Origin: PALSA-607 sp036501485
GTDB lineage: Bacteria; Actinomycetota; Actinomycetes; Acidothermales; Acidothermaceae
Direction: 5' to 3'
DNA: 64,000 nt
NCBI GenBank assembly: GCA_036501485.1
Contig: DASYAG010000016.1
Coordinates: 62,001 to 126,000 of the forward strand
This document shows positions 18,653 through 26,517 of this stretch, in pieces. Within the stretch, counting starts at the first letter, position 1, and each line of letters begins with the position of its first letter. A program made the translations under genes and the position numbers. Below the pieces are notes generated by a model. The model was not told the origin of the DNA. It ran no database searches and worked only from the letters and a program-made list of their open reading frames with translations.

Positions 18653-19578
18653 CTGCACTCCACGAGCTTTTCGAGGACGTGATCGAACTTCCCAACGCCT
18701 CGGCGAAGCGTCGCTATGACTCGTTAGTCGGCCTCGATGAGGTCAAAGCACGGCTGAGCAAGGAAGGTCAGCTCCTCCTCAACCCAGCGTCACTTGAGCG
18801 CTGGAGCGAACAGTTCCATGGCACCCACCTTCAGGCGTGCGCGGCATTTGGAGATCGACACCCGCTCTTCCTGTTCGCCGGTGACGTAGGTACGGGCAAG
18901 TCTGCACTTGCTGAGTCCTTTGGTGACGAGATCGCGAGAAGCATTGATGCTCCGATCTTCCTCCACAGACTGAGTCTCGCTTCTCGTGGTACGGGCGCGG
19001 TGGGCGAGATGACCCAGCTGCTGGCATCCGCGTTCGGCGAGATCCGACGCGTCGCGGCCACCCCGCGATCACACGACGGCTCGCACTCCTCGGCAGTGAT
19101 CCTCCTGATTGACGAAGCCGATGCACTAGCGCAGTCTCGTGAGACATCGCAGATGCACCACGAAGACCGAGCAGGCGTCAACGCTCTCATCCGTGGGGTC
19201 AATAGCCTCGTCGAGGACGCGCTACCCGTGATTGTGGTATTGGCGACCAACCGAATAGGGGCGATCGATCCAGCCGTACGACGTCGTGCAGCTGCGACGT
19301 TCTCGTTCGAGCGCCCCGCTGCCACCCAACGGCGCGCAGCACTGGTGAACCTAATCTGCGACATCCGACCGACTGACGCAGAGCTGGAAGCCCTCGTGGC
19401 CGTGACCGGGCCCACAACAAACCGCAAGTACGGCTTCACGTACTCCGACCTGTTCCAGAGACTTATTCCGGCTGCAGTCCTCGCCGCATATCCCGATCGG
19501 GCTCTTACGGTCAGCCTCATCTTAGAGGCGGCAGAGTCGGTTGAGGCGACGCCGCCGTTCGCTGACGGTTCCGCTTAA
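18649..19578 (+). CDS. TRIP13-like AAA+ ATPase (CBASS Cap6-type)
   Basis: A 309-residue AAA+ remodeler. Walker A is GDVGTGKSAL (Lys84), Walker B is VILLIDEADAL (Asp155-Glu156), sensor 1 is VIVVLATNRIGAIDPAVRRR, which also supplies the arginine finger. It starts at an ATG overlapping the HORMA stop (ATGA) without its own Shine-Dalgarno, as expected for translational coupling. In this class of CBASS the ATPase unfolds the N-terminus of HORMA and returns the synthase to the off state, so it acts as the brake. Its TAA shares a base with the effector start (TAATG). Confidence 0.92.
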   Translation: MTALHELFEDVIELPNASAKRRYDSLVGLDEVKARLSKEGQLLLNPASLERWSEQFHGTHLQACAAFGDRHPLFLFAGDVGTGKSALAESFGDEIARSIDAPIFLHRLSLASRGTGAVGEMTQLLASAFGEIRRVAATPRSHDGSHSSAVILLIDEADALAQSRETSQMHHEDRAGVNALIRGVNSLVEDALPVIVVLATNRIGAIDPAVRRRAAATFSFERPAATQRRAALVNLICDIRPTDAELEALVAVTGPTTNRKYGFTYSDLFQRLIPAAVLAAYPDRALTVSLILEAAESVEATPPFADGSA

Positions 19579-20813
19579 TGAGCCAACCTCTTACCGCCAT
19601 GGTCAGCTATCAATGGGCTGACTCCGACGCGGCCGAATTGATCCACGAGGAGCTCTCTCTTCGCGGGCTGACTGTATTTCACGACCGGTGCAGCTTTCCA
19701 GCAGGCAGCCGTATCGGACAGACAATGGAAGACGCAGTTGCGATCTGTGACGGGTTCGTCGCATACCTAACCCCCAATTCGTTGTATGAGTTGGCGCCAG
19801 CGGGGGTAGCGCGCCCTGCGCTTGACGCCGAGTTCAAGCCTGCGATGGACAGGGCCGAGCGGTCGCGGGCCGACGGCGGCGCGCTTCGTCGTCCCGTTGT
19901 TATTCCGCTCGCACATGGCCTCGGGGACCCTCGGACGGAGGCTCCTGCCCGGGTATGGGCTGCGAGCGGAAAGGACATATCTAGCCTCTGGACGCCCGTC
20001 ACTATCGACCAATCAAATCCAGCCATCACTCAGGCAGAAGCAGCAGCCGTTGCAGACGAACTCATCGGCGCACTCCTGTGTCGAGGGGAGGGATCGCAAG
20101 CCGGCCCGATAGAGATGGCAGTGACGAGCAGGGGCACCGGCCAGCCGGCGGCGTTCCTGTCAGTCGACGCCACGAGCCTCGTTGGGGGCACGGAGAATCG
20201 GCCAGGAGCAATGGTCGACTGGGAGCGGTACCTTGCCGGGTTGCAGTCCTTGCAACGAGCGTTGGCGGCGTGGACAACTGGCCGTGAGCTGTCATTGCGG
20301 GTGCGGACTCATCTCACCGGGGCGATCGCGCTTGGCCGGATATTCCACCAGGCCGGTGGCTGGCATCCAACAGTTCGGGGCCGTCACGGGGATGTCGCAC
20401 CAACAGACTCGGGAGTTCACCCCGATTTGCGCGTCGCCTTCGACAAGGGTTTTTCGGGCGGAGCTCTGTCCATCGATCTCGATCTACTCGGGGTCAAAAT
20501 GGGAGATTTGTCGTCGAAGGCATTGAGCACGATCGCTATGCCAGTGACGAGTCGGCTCGCGATCTGGAGAGATCCTAGTCAGGGTGATTTGGGTCCCGAG
20601 GACATAGCGAAGATGGCGCAATGCACAGCGGATGCGTTCCGTGATGCTGTCTACAGCGTAAGACCCGCACAGGTGCACGTGTTCTGCGCGGCCCCGGTTG
20701 AATTCGGAGTGTTGTTGGGTCACCGCCTAACCTCGATGCATACAGATATCCATCTTTACGAGCGCGACGCGGCCAGGTACGTACCGTCGCTTGTGATACC
20801 CGCTGCCGCGTAG
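19578..20813 (+). CDS. TIR-SAVED CBASS effector
   Basis: A 411-residue effector. Residues 1–160 are a TIR domain (AMVSYQWADSDAAELIHEEL; FVAYLTPNSLYELAPAG) with Glu85 in ALDAEFKPAM as the best candidate for the NAD-cleaving glutamate. Residues about 190–411 form a SAVED domain: LTGAIALGRIFHQAGGW, then VHVFCAAPVEFGVLLGHRL and IHLYERDAARYVPSLVIP. SAVED binds cyclic oligonucleotides; ligand binding then stacks TIR domains and depletes NAD+, killing the infected cell. It is the last gene of the overlapping operon, so it is made together with its brake. Confidence 0.92.
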   Translation: MSQPLTAMVSYQWADSDAAELIHEELSLRGLTVFHDRCSFPAGSRIGQTMEDAVAICDGFVAYLTPNSLYELAPAGVARPALDAEFKPAMDRAERSRADGGALRRPVVIPLAHGLGDPRTEAPARVWAASGKDISSLWTPVTIDQSNPAITQAEAAAVADELIGALLCRGEGSQAGPIEMAVTSRGTGQPAAFLSVDATSLVGGTENRPGAMVDWERYLAGLQSLQRALAAWTTGRELSLRVRTHLTGAIALGRIFHQAGGWHPTVRGRHGDVAPTDSGVHPDLRVAFDKGFSGGALSIDLDLLGVKMGDLSSKALSTIAMPVTSRLAIWRDPSQGDLGPEDIAKMAQCTADAFRDAVYSVRPAQVHVFCAAPVEFGVLLGHRLTSMHTDIHLYERDAARYVPSLVIPAAA

Positions 20814-20979
20814 CCCTACCGTGCCTCAGACGGCTGGCCGCAGGCGTATGGCGCAGCCAAGCCTTCCGACGTGCGCTGGCCCTGGACACAAGTCGAAGCC
20901 TCCGAGTGTGGCGAGTCAACTGTCGGTGGGGCCGCCGATGATCGACGAGAAACTGTAGGCCCGACATGGGGAGTACTCG

Positions 20980-21375
20980 ATGAGACTGGGCAGGCACGCT
21001 CGACGGGTGATACTGCTCCCGCACGGACCATTTCGATGGTTGGTGGCGCTCCTCGGCGCCTCGAGCTTGGTCTCCTCTGCCCTAGAAAGGGGGTTGCGAT
21101 ACGACCGAGTGATAAACGTGTTGCTTGCCTGCGTCCTGATTGCTGCCGGAGCGTTGCCGCCTGAATATCGGACGTCGGCACGGAAGTTCGTTTTCGGTCT
21201 GAGCACATTGTTCTTTGCTTTGGCCGGTGTCACGGCCGGCAAATCCATAGAGGAAGCGATCGCCCTCATCGTTGGGGGCGTGTTTGCAGCGATATTCACA
21301 TTGTTGTTCGGTACGTCACACTCCAGCCCGCGGCACTCTGCTCGTCCTGATGCGCACGCCCAAGTGCGCCGGTGA
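20980..21375 (+). CDS. small multi-spanning membrane protein
   Basis: A 131-residue protein with three or four hydrophobic helices: RWLVALLGASSLVSSAL, RVINVLLACVLIAAGAL, KFVFGLSTLFFALAGVTAG and IALIVGGVFAAIFTLLFG. The N-terminus is basic, so it should face the cytosol, and the C-terminal tail is rich in His, Arg and Ser. GGGGAG lies seven bases before the ATG. It begins 166 bases after the TIR-SAVED gene and is in the same direction. Small membrane proteins are frequent accessory parts of defence islands, but nothing in this one gives a function. Confidence 0.55.
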   Translation: MRLGRHARRVILLPHGPFRWLVALLGASSLVSSALERGLRYDRVINVLLACVLIAAGALPPEYRTSARKFVFGLSTLFFALAGVTAGKSIEEAIALIVGGVFAAIFTLLFGTSHSSPRHSARPDAHAQVRR

Positions 21376-21444
21376 TGACGAATTGCTGTAGGCGGCACTT
21401 AGAGCGGAAAGGCGCAGCGGGGACGGACTAGGTCGTCGCAAACG

Positions 21445-21491
21445 AACGACAAGGTGTTGAGGTCGGGGCGCCTCTTGGCACCGTTGTCGTT
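21445..21491. terminator. long imperfect hairpin after the membrane-protein gene
   Basis: AACGACAAGGTG at 21445–21456 pairs with CACCGTTGTCGTT at 21479–21491, with one bulged base, and a smaller GAGG/CCTC stem can form in the loop (21459–21474). There is no U-tract. It could end the island transcript or be a structured RNA or operator. Confidence 0.4.
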
Positions 21492-21552
21492 GAAGTGGCG
21501 CGCTGTTCGATGTGCACCTTCGCAGCGCCCTCGGCGGTGATCGCGGGATGCC

Positions 21553-22058
21553 GTGCTCACGAGTTGGGATCTGGGCGCTCAGATTCGGAGGGCTTATCGT
21601 GCTGATGGTCGCGTCGCGGCCATCGATGCGCACAGGATGCGCGCAGCGGAGCCAGCTCGTGTCGTCAAGATCGACTGGAGCGAGTTACTCGGTGCCGTCC
21701 TCATCCACGTCGACACGGGCGAGGAGATTGCGCTTGAGTTGCCGCGATATTCCCCCACGGACCAACTCGACGGCCGGCGTGTGTTGTACCTTGATCAAAA
21801 TCACTGGAGCAGGATCGCGAGGGCCGTCCGAAACATCAGCATCGTGTCTCTAGCTGAAGCGCGCGCGCCGCGAACGACCCGATCCACATCACGTATCTGA
21901 GTTGTGCAGCCTCGTACGCCGATTTTGTAGTCGCAGAAAGGCATCAGACCGCCTTGCTCAACCAGGCGTTAAGAGCAGGTGGCCGAACTCCAACTGCGTT
22001 TCACGACTTGTCAGGTGCCGTCGACGCGATCGATGGAGCGTTCGCCGCCGCGTCGTGA
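21553..22058 (+). pseudogene. decayed gene, YLDQNHW-type family; middle deleted
   Basis: Two coding-looking pieces lie in different frames. The first, from a GTG at 21553, contains a beta-rich N-terminus and the motif RRVLYLDQNHWSRIARAV (about 21774–21828), a start seen in PIN-like nuclease-type hypothetical proteins. The second, frame shifted, from about 21873 to the TGA at 22056–22058, reads DPIHITYLSCAASYADFVVA, then ERHQTALLNQALRAGGRTPT and ends in IDGAFAAAS. In intact relatives, as I recall them, the two motifs are separated by 100–200 residues, so this copy has an internal deletion plus frameshift. Nuclease function is therefore lost here. Family assignment is from memory of the motifs only. 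Confidence 0.6.
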
Positions 22059-22176
22059 ACCTGTGAGCGTCGACCAGATTGTGATCCATTAGCGAGTCTC
22101 GGTCCCCAGGGGATCACTCAGACGGTGACCGGCGCACTACCTGACCTGCGCCAGGCGCGCCGGCCGGACGGCAGAT

Positions 22177-23082
22177 TCACACCGATGGACCATCCGTCGT
22201 GATGCGTCCTAGCGTGCAGATACCCATTCGACTCATGGTCTGATTGCTCTCGATGTGGTACGAGACTGCACCCATTGATTGCTCGAACGCCCATGCCTTG
22301 CCTCGCTCCCACTCGAGATCGTCGCATCCAAGGTCATCACGAAACGCTCGACGCGGACCCTCCTCGAGTACGTGCCACGCGCCGACGAGGTCGAGCGCTG
22401 GATCGGCTGGTCCTAGTCCGCCGACATCCAGAACACCAACCAGGCGCCCGTCGCGCACGAGCAGATTTCCGGGAATCAGATCGCCGTGTGTCATCACGTC
22501 AGGTGCGGCGCTACGCGGTAACTCTCGGAACGTTTCCCACATGCGGCGTAGCCGCGGGACGTCGAGAATCTGCTCACTGTTGCGGAAGCACGTCTCCATC
22601 CATGCGTCGTGAGCCTGCAGATCGCCGCCGCGACCTGTTCCGCGAAACGACCTGCCGTGAGTATCGATCGCGCGGACGTTCTGTACGAACTCAGCCAGGT
22701 CATGCGCGAACGCGACAGACTCAGACGGGTCGTCGTCCGCCGCGACGACGCCCTGCAACCAAGTCTGGACAGCCCACGGAAGCGTATGTCCCGCGCCCGG
22801 AACGCCGATCGCGACGGGGTCCGGTGTAGCGAACCGCGTCCGGCCCACCAGTTCCGCGGCAGCCGACGACTCGGCTTCCAACGAACGCAGCACCACCCCG
22901 GCGTCCGACCCTTGAAGCGGGAACCGAGCTACCAAGCGCTCGCCAATACGAAAGATGGCGTTCACGGTGCCTTGCGAATCCACAACTTGAATCGGTAGGG
23001 CTCGCCACGCCGGAAACTGTTCGTCCACCAACGAGCGCACAGTCTCGACCGTGACGGTCAACTGGCCGGCGTGCATGTTCAC
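22177..23082 (-). CDS. aminoglycoside-phosphotransferase-family kinase
   Basis: A 301-residue APH-fold enzyme, better conserved than the one at 7915. The catalytic loop is VMTHGDLIPGNLLVRDGRLV (catalytic Asp, metal-binding Asn) and the DFG-equivalent is VLDVGGLGPADPALDLVGAW. The N-lobe begins with TVETVRSLVDEQFPAW and has the ATP-binding run GERLVARFPL. Close relatives are annotated as macrolide or aminoglycoside kinases, but most chromosomal members are untested. The start is a GTG at 23082 or an ATG two codons later. It is separated by nine bases from the upstream gene on the same strand. Confidence 0.85.
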   Translation of the reverse strand: MNMHAGQLTVTVETVRSLVDEQFPAWRALPIQVVDSQGTVNAIFRIGERLVARFPLQGSDAGVVLRSLEAESSAAAELVGRTRFATPDPVAIGVPGAGHTLPWAVQTWLQGVVAADDDPSESVAFAHDLAEFVQNVRAIDTHGRSFRGTGRGGDLQAHDAWMETCFRNSEQILDVPRLRRMWETFRELPRSAAPDVMTHGDLIPGNLLVRDGRLVGVLDVGGLGPADPALDLVGAWHVLEEGPRRAFRDDLGCDDLEWERGKAWAFEQSMGAVSYHIESNQTMSRMGICTLGRITTDGPSV

Positions 23083-23091
23083 ACGCGTGGA

Positions 23092-23793
23092 TCAGACGTC
23101 GCCATCGGTTACGTCCGCAGCGTCGGGCGCGTGCTCGGCGAACCATCCGCCTGCGGGAAGTTCCGGTAGTTCGGGTGCCGGAGGTTCGTCTCTAGGACCA
23201 GGAGGTTCCCACGGCCACAGTTCGACGGATCGCGCGACACCGGCCGCGATGAGATCGGCTGGGATTGTCGTGTGAGTTTCAGCAATGCCTTTGCTCGGCC
23301 ACGCGACCACAATCGTGAGGTCACCGGGCGGTGGTAGCGGAGTGATCCAGAAGCTGATGCCAAACTCCCGGCCGCCGCCACCTCCGCCCCTCTGCACGAG
23401 GATCAATTGCTCTGGCTGTTCCACCTGACGTAACAGGTCCGGGAAACGCGGGGCTGGCACATTCGTCGCCGTCCGCCCGTCCGGGAAGGACACGCCTACC
23501 AAGAGTGGGTCGGTGCTCGTCCCTCGCCGGTGATGACCAAACAGCATGTCGGCCAGCCCGTCACCGGCGTCGTTGTGGCGGAGACGCAGGGCGATCGAGA
23601 TCGAAAGTCCATTGCTGTAGGCATCCGCGCCGACGAGGGCGATCGCAAGCTCGTCGGTTCGACCGAGCACGGCGTGGAACGAGATCGTCCCCGGCAACTC
23701 GTTGTCAGGCGGCCCCATCCGTCGGTGCATGGCATGCAGCTGCTCTGGTGTTGGGGGAGAGCCTTCTGCGGAGCTGCTTTGTAAGAAGTGCAC
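23092..23793 (-). CDS. conserved hypothetical protein
   Basis: A 233-residue soluble protein of unknown function. It is mostly beta-strand by composition (TISFHAVLGRTDELAIALVG; SIALRLRHNDAGDGLADML) with a Gly-rich turn GGGGGGREFGISFWITPLPP and a proline-rich C-terminal tail. It has no signal peptide or membrane helix. It probably shares a transcript with the phosphotransferase downstream. I know similar hypothetical proteins only as unnamed actinobacterial genes. Confidence 0.7.
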   Translation of the reverse strand: MHFLQSSSAEGSPPTPEQLHAMHRRMGPPDNELPGTISFHAVLGRTDELAIALVGADAYSNGLSISIALRLRHNDAGDGLADMLFGHHRRGTSTDPLLVGVSFPDGRTATNVPAPRFPDLLRQVEQPEQLILVQRGGGGGGREFGISFWITPLPPPGDLTIVVAWPSKGIAETHTTIPADLIAAGVARSVELWPWEPPGPRDEPPAPELPELPAGGWFAEHAPDAADVTDGDV

Positions 23794-23878
23794 GTCCCGA
23801 ACCTATCCCGGACGCCCGCCGGGTCTCACGCAAATACCGGCGGCTCGTGCGCGCCTGACGGGTGGCAGGCTAGTGCGC

Positions 23879-24748
23879 ATGCAGATCGGTGTTGTGTATC
23901 CCCAGACCGAGCTTGGCGGCGACCCGGTCGCGGTTCGGCGCATTGGTAAAGCGGTCGAGGACTTGGGCTTCGACTACCTGTTGGCCTACGACCACGTGCT
24001 CGGCGCGGTGCACGCCGACCGGACGCCGCCGCTGACGGGTCCCTACACCGAGCACGACCCTTTCCACGATCCGTTCGTGATGTTCGGCTACCTGGCCGGC
24101 ATCACCGAACGCATCGAGTTCGCCACCGGAATCCTGATCCTGCCCCAGCGCCAGACGGTTCTGGTGGCACGCCAAGCGGCCGACGTTGATCTGTTCTCTG
24201 GCGGGCGGTTGCGCCTTGGTGTGGGCATCGGTTGGAACCCGGTCGAGTACGACGCGCTCGGGCAGGATTTCCGTACCCGTGGTGCGCGGCAGGAGGAGCA
24301 GATCGGGCTGCTGCGAAAGCTCTTCACCGAGCCCGTCGTCGACTTCGAGGGGCGCTTCGACCGGATCGATCGAGCGGCCCTCATACCGAAGCCGGCAAGA
24401 TCGATCCCGATTTGGCTAGGCGGATCTCGCGAAGCGGCATTCGATCGCGCGGCCCGGTTAGCGGACGGATTCATCTTCATCGGCGGCGGTGGCGTCGAAC
24501 GCGTGCTCGCGGACTGGGCGTGGCTGCGCGGTCGGCTCGGTGAACTCAATCGGCCCGTTGCAGAGTTCGGGGCAGAGTGCGTGGTCCACCTGCGCGACGG
24601 CATCCACAACCTGCAAGCGGAGGTCGACAGCTGGCGTGACGCGGGAGGCAGCCATCTCTCGATCGTCACGATGGGCTTGGGCCTGGACAGCGCCGACGCA
24701 CACATTGACTACCTGGCGTCTGCCGCAAACGCGCTCGGCTTGCGCTGA
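23879..24748 (+). CDS. LLM-class, probably F420-dependent, oxidoreductase
   Basis: A 289-residue luciferase-like TIM-barrel enzyme. It starts MQIGVVYPQTELGGDPVAV and shows the family segments LGFDYLLAYDHVLG, FATGILILPQRQTVLVARQA, FSGGRLRLGVGIGWNPVEYD and PIWLGGSREAAFDRAARLAD. The lack of a reductase partner and the actinobacterial background favour coenzyme F420 over FMN. The substrate is unknown. An in-frame GTG two codons upstream is an alternative start. The gene stands alone, divergent from the one at 23793. Confidence 0.88.
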   Translation: MQIGVVYPQTELGGDPVAVRRIGKAVEDLGFDYLLAYDHVLGAVHADRTPPLTGPYTEHDPFHDPFVMFGYLAGITERIEFATGILILPQRQTVLVARQAADVDLFSGGRLRLGVGIGWNPVEYDALGQDFRTRGARQEEQIGLLRKLFTEPVVDFEGRFDRIDRAALIPKPARSIPIWLGGSREAAFDRAARLADGFIFIGGGGVERVLADWAWLRGRLGELNRPVAEFGAECVVHLRDGIHNLQAEVDSWRDAGGSHLSIVTMGLGLDSADAHIDYLASAANALGLR

Positions 24749-24758
24749 CGTCGGCGAC

Positions 24759-25181
24759 TCACACGCGCCGGTAACTGAGATGGAAGTCGCGGCGCCATTC
24801 GCGCCCGTCCTCCGACGTTTGCCACTCGCCGTCGATCGTGCGACGGTCATCGCCAAACGTGCCGACGTACCGCTGGCAGAAATCCAGCGGCGAGAAGTCT
24901 GCCTCGGTCCGCTCAAGCACCAACGTCGTGCCGTCGAACGTCATCGCGTAAAGACGCGCTACGCCTCGCGAATCGAAGTAGTGCTGCACAAACCCGGCCT
25001 CCGTCGCGACCACAACACACACGCTGTCGGGCGCCTCCGGTACGGGCACGTAGGTGCGTTGCACGAGGACGCCGCCGAGCGCCTCGAACACAACACGACC
25101 GCGGAGACCGTCGGCGCCGGGCAGCCCGACCTCGAGCTCCCACTCACCGACGAAATCGCGCAGCTGTCCGATGTCCATCAT
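24759..25181 (-). CDS. DUF1579-like hypothetical protein
   Basis: A 140-residue protein with a lipocalin-like pattern of strands: GEWELEVGLPGADGLRGRVV, VVFEALGGVLVQRTYVPVP, FVQHYFDSRGVARLYAMTFD and DGREWRRDFHLSYRRV at the end. The central YFDSRGVARLY segment and the final strand are typical of small ligand-binding DUF1579-like proteins. GGGAG sits a few bases ahead of two ATG codons at 25181 and 25178; a longer start at 25217 is unlikely. It converges on the LLM gene with a 10-base gap. Confidence 0.75.
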   Translation of the reverse strand: MMDIGQLRDFVGEWELEVGLPGADGLRGRVVFEALGGVLVQRTYVPVPEAPDSVCVVVATEAGFVQHYFDSRGVARLYAMTFDGTTLVLERTEADFSPLDFCQRYVGTFGDDRRTIDGEWQTSEDGREWRRDFHLSYRRV

Positions 25182-25286
25182 CACTCCCCATCGCTGGTCT
25201 GAAGCCCGGCTCTTCATACTTCAGACGCCTCGGTTCGCCGAATTTCATCGGCCCAGGCCCGGCGTGGCGGGCGGTACGATTCCACC

Positions 25287-26372
25287 ATGGCGAGCGCGAT
25301 TTCCCCCCAGCCGCAGCAGCAGGTGCGGTTCTGCCGGGCGCCAGATGGGGCGCGGATCGCCTATGCCGTGCACGGTGACGGGCCGCCTTTGTTGATCTCG
25401 ACCTGTTGGCTCAGCCACCTGCAATTCGATTGGGAGAGCCCCGTCTGGCGGCACTTCCTGGTCGATCTGGGCAAGTTCGCGACCATCATCCGCTTCGACG
25501 AGCGCGGTCACGGCCTCTCGGACTGGGACGTCACCGAACACGGCCTCGAAGCGCGGATCGGCGATCTGGAAGCGGTCGCAGACGCCGCGGGCTTCGACCG
25601 TTTCGCGCTGATGGCGATGGCCCAAGGCGGACCCGTGGCGATTTCGTATGCCACTCGTCACCCCGAGCGGGTGTCGCGGTTGTTGTTCTACGGCAGCTAC
25701 TCCTCAGCCGCCGAAGGTCTGACGGCCGACGAACTCGAACTGCAAGACACGTTCGGGCAGCTGATCAAAGTCGGATGGGCGCGTCCTGACTCCACCTTCA
25801 GGCGAGTGTTCACCTCGCTAATGATTCCGGGTGCGACCGAAGAGCAGATGCGCTGGCTCGACGACCTGCAGCGCGTCGCCGTATCGGCAACGACGGCAGT
25901 CGCAGCCCGCCAGCAACGAATGAAGGCGGACGCCGAGGCGTTGCTGCCGGCGTTGGAGTTTCCGACGCTCGTCCTGCATTCGGTTGGTGATCGGATGAAC
26001 AGCTTCGAGTACGGGCGCCACCTGGCCGCAAGCATCGCAAATGCGCGACTGGTCGCACTCGAAAGCGACAACCACATCGTGCTCGAAGACGAGCCTGCAT
26101 GGGCGTTGTTTGTCGAGGAGGTCCGACGCTTCATGGAGCCCGACGGCCAGCCCTCGCCGTCCAGCGAACGTCTTGATGTGCTGTTGTCGTTGCGTGAACT
26201 TGAGGTACTGAAGCTCGTTGCAGCGGGGCGCGACAACGTCGAGATTGCCGCGGAACTCAACCTGAGCACGCGAACAGTCGAGCGTCATCTGCAGAACGTC
26301 TACGGAAAGCTCGGCTTGCAGGGCAGGTCGGCGCGCATTGCCGCCGCTGCCCGCCTACTCGCACCCGTTTAG
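25287..26372 (+). CDS. alpha/beta-hydrolase-fold domain fused to LuxR HTH
   Basis: A 361-residue one-protein regulator. Residues about 15–275 are an alpha/beta hydrolase (YAVHGDGPPLLISTCWLSHL; FDERGHGLSD; His in ESDNHIVL), and 290–355 a LuxR-type helix-turn-helix (LSLRELEVLKLVAAGRDN, then IAAELNLSTRTVERHLQNVY). The nucleophile elbow, usually Gly-x-Ser-Gln-Gly, is MAMAQGGPVA: the serine is an alanine. The domain should thus bind but not hydrolyse a ligand and act as sensor for the DNA-binding part. It has an ATG start 105 bases from the divergent DUF1579-like gene. Confidence 0.88.
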   Translation: MASAISPQPQQQVRFCRAPDGARIAYAVHGDGPPLLISTCWLSHLQFDWESPVWRHFLVDLGKFATIIRFDERGHGLSDWDVTEHGLEARIGDLEAVADAAGFDRFALMAMAQGGPVAISYATRHPERVSRLLFYGSYSSAAEGLTADELELQDTFGQLIKVGWARPDSTFRRVFTSLMIPGATEEQMRWLDDLQRVAVSATTAVAARQQRMKADAEALLPALEFPTLVLHSVGDRMNSFEYGRHLAASIANARLVALESDNHIVLEDEPAWALFVEEVRRFMEPDGQPSPSSERLDVLLSLRELEVLKLVAAGRDNVEIAAELNLSTRTVERHLQNVYGKLGLQGRSARIAAAARLLAPV

Positions 26373-26517
26373 TGACTACGCGTTGGCCGTCATTGACCGG
26401 CAGCGCGCGAACCCAAGTTTGGGTGCTGGCACCGATGCGAGTAGCCCGCGCTAATTCCTAGGTTCATCTTGGGTGGCCAGCCATCAACGGCGGCCGCAGG
26501 TGACTGAGGAGTTATTC

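Larger units (their letters stand above)
15938..20813 (+). other. sigma–XRE–CBASS (HORMA/TRIP13, TIR-SAVED) operon
   Basis: Six genes in which every junction overlaps: ATGA at 16525, GTGA at 17145, ATGA at 18131, ATGA at 18649 and TAATG at 19574–19580. Two regulators are therefore part of the same translation chain as the complete HORMA-type CBASS set. Some stretches look AT-richer than neighbouring housekeeping genes, for example 17700–17780, which fits acquisition by transfer. No integrase, tRNA or direct repeats were found at the edges. Confidence 0.85.

Noticed and set aside
20871..21164. Alternative 97-residue frame over the membrane-protein gene
   Set aside because: No ribosome site and no hydrophobic or domain pattern; the frame at 20980 has both.
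14020..22100. Integrase, transposase, tRNA or attachment repeats bounding the CBASS island
   Set aside because: No such gene and no obvious direct repeats were seen, so I do not call it a mobile element.
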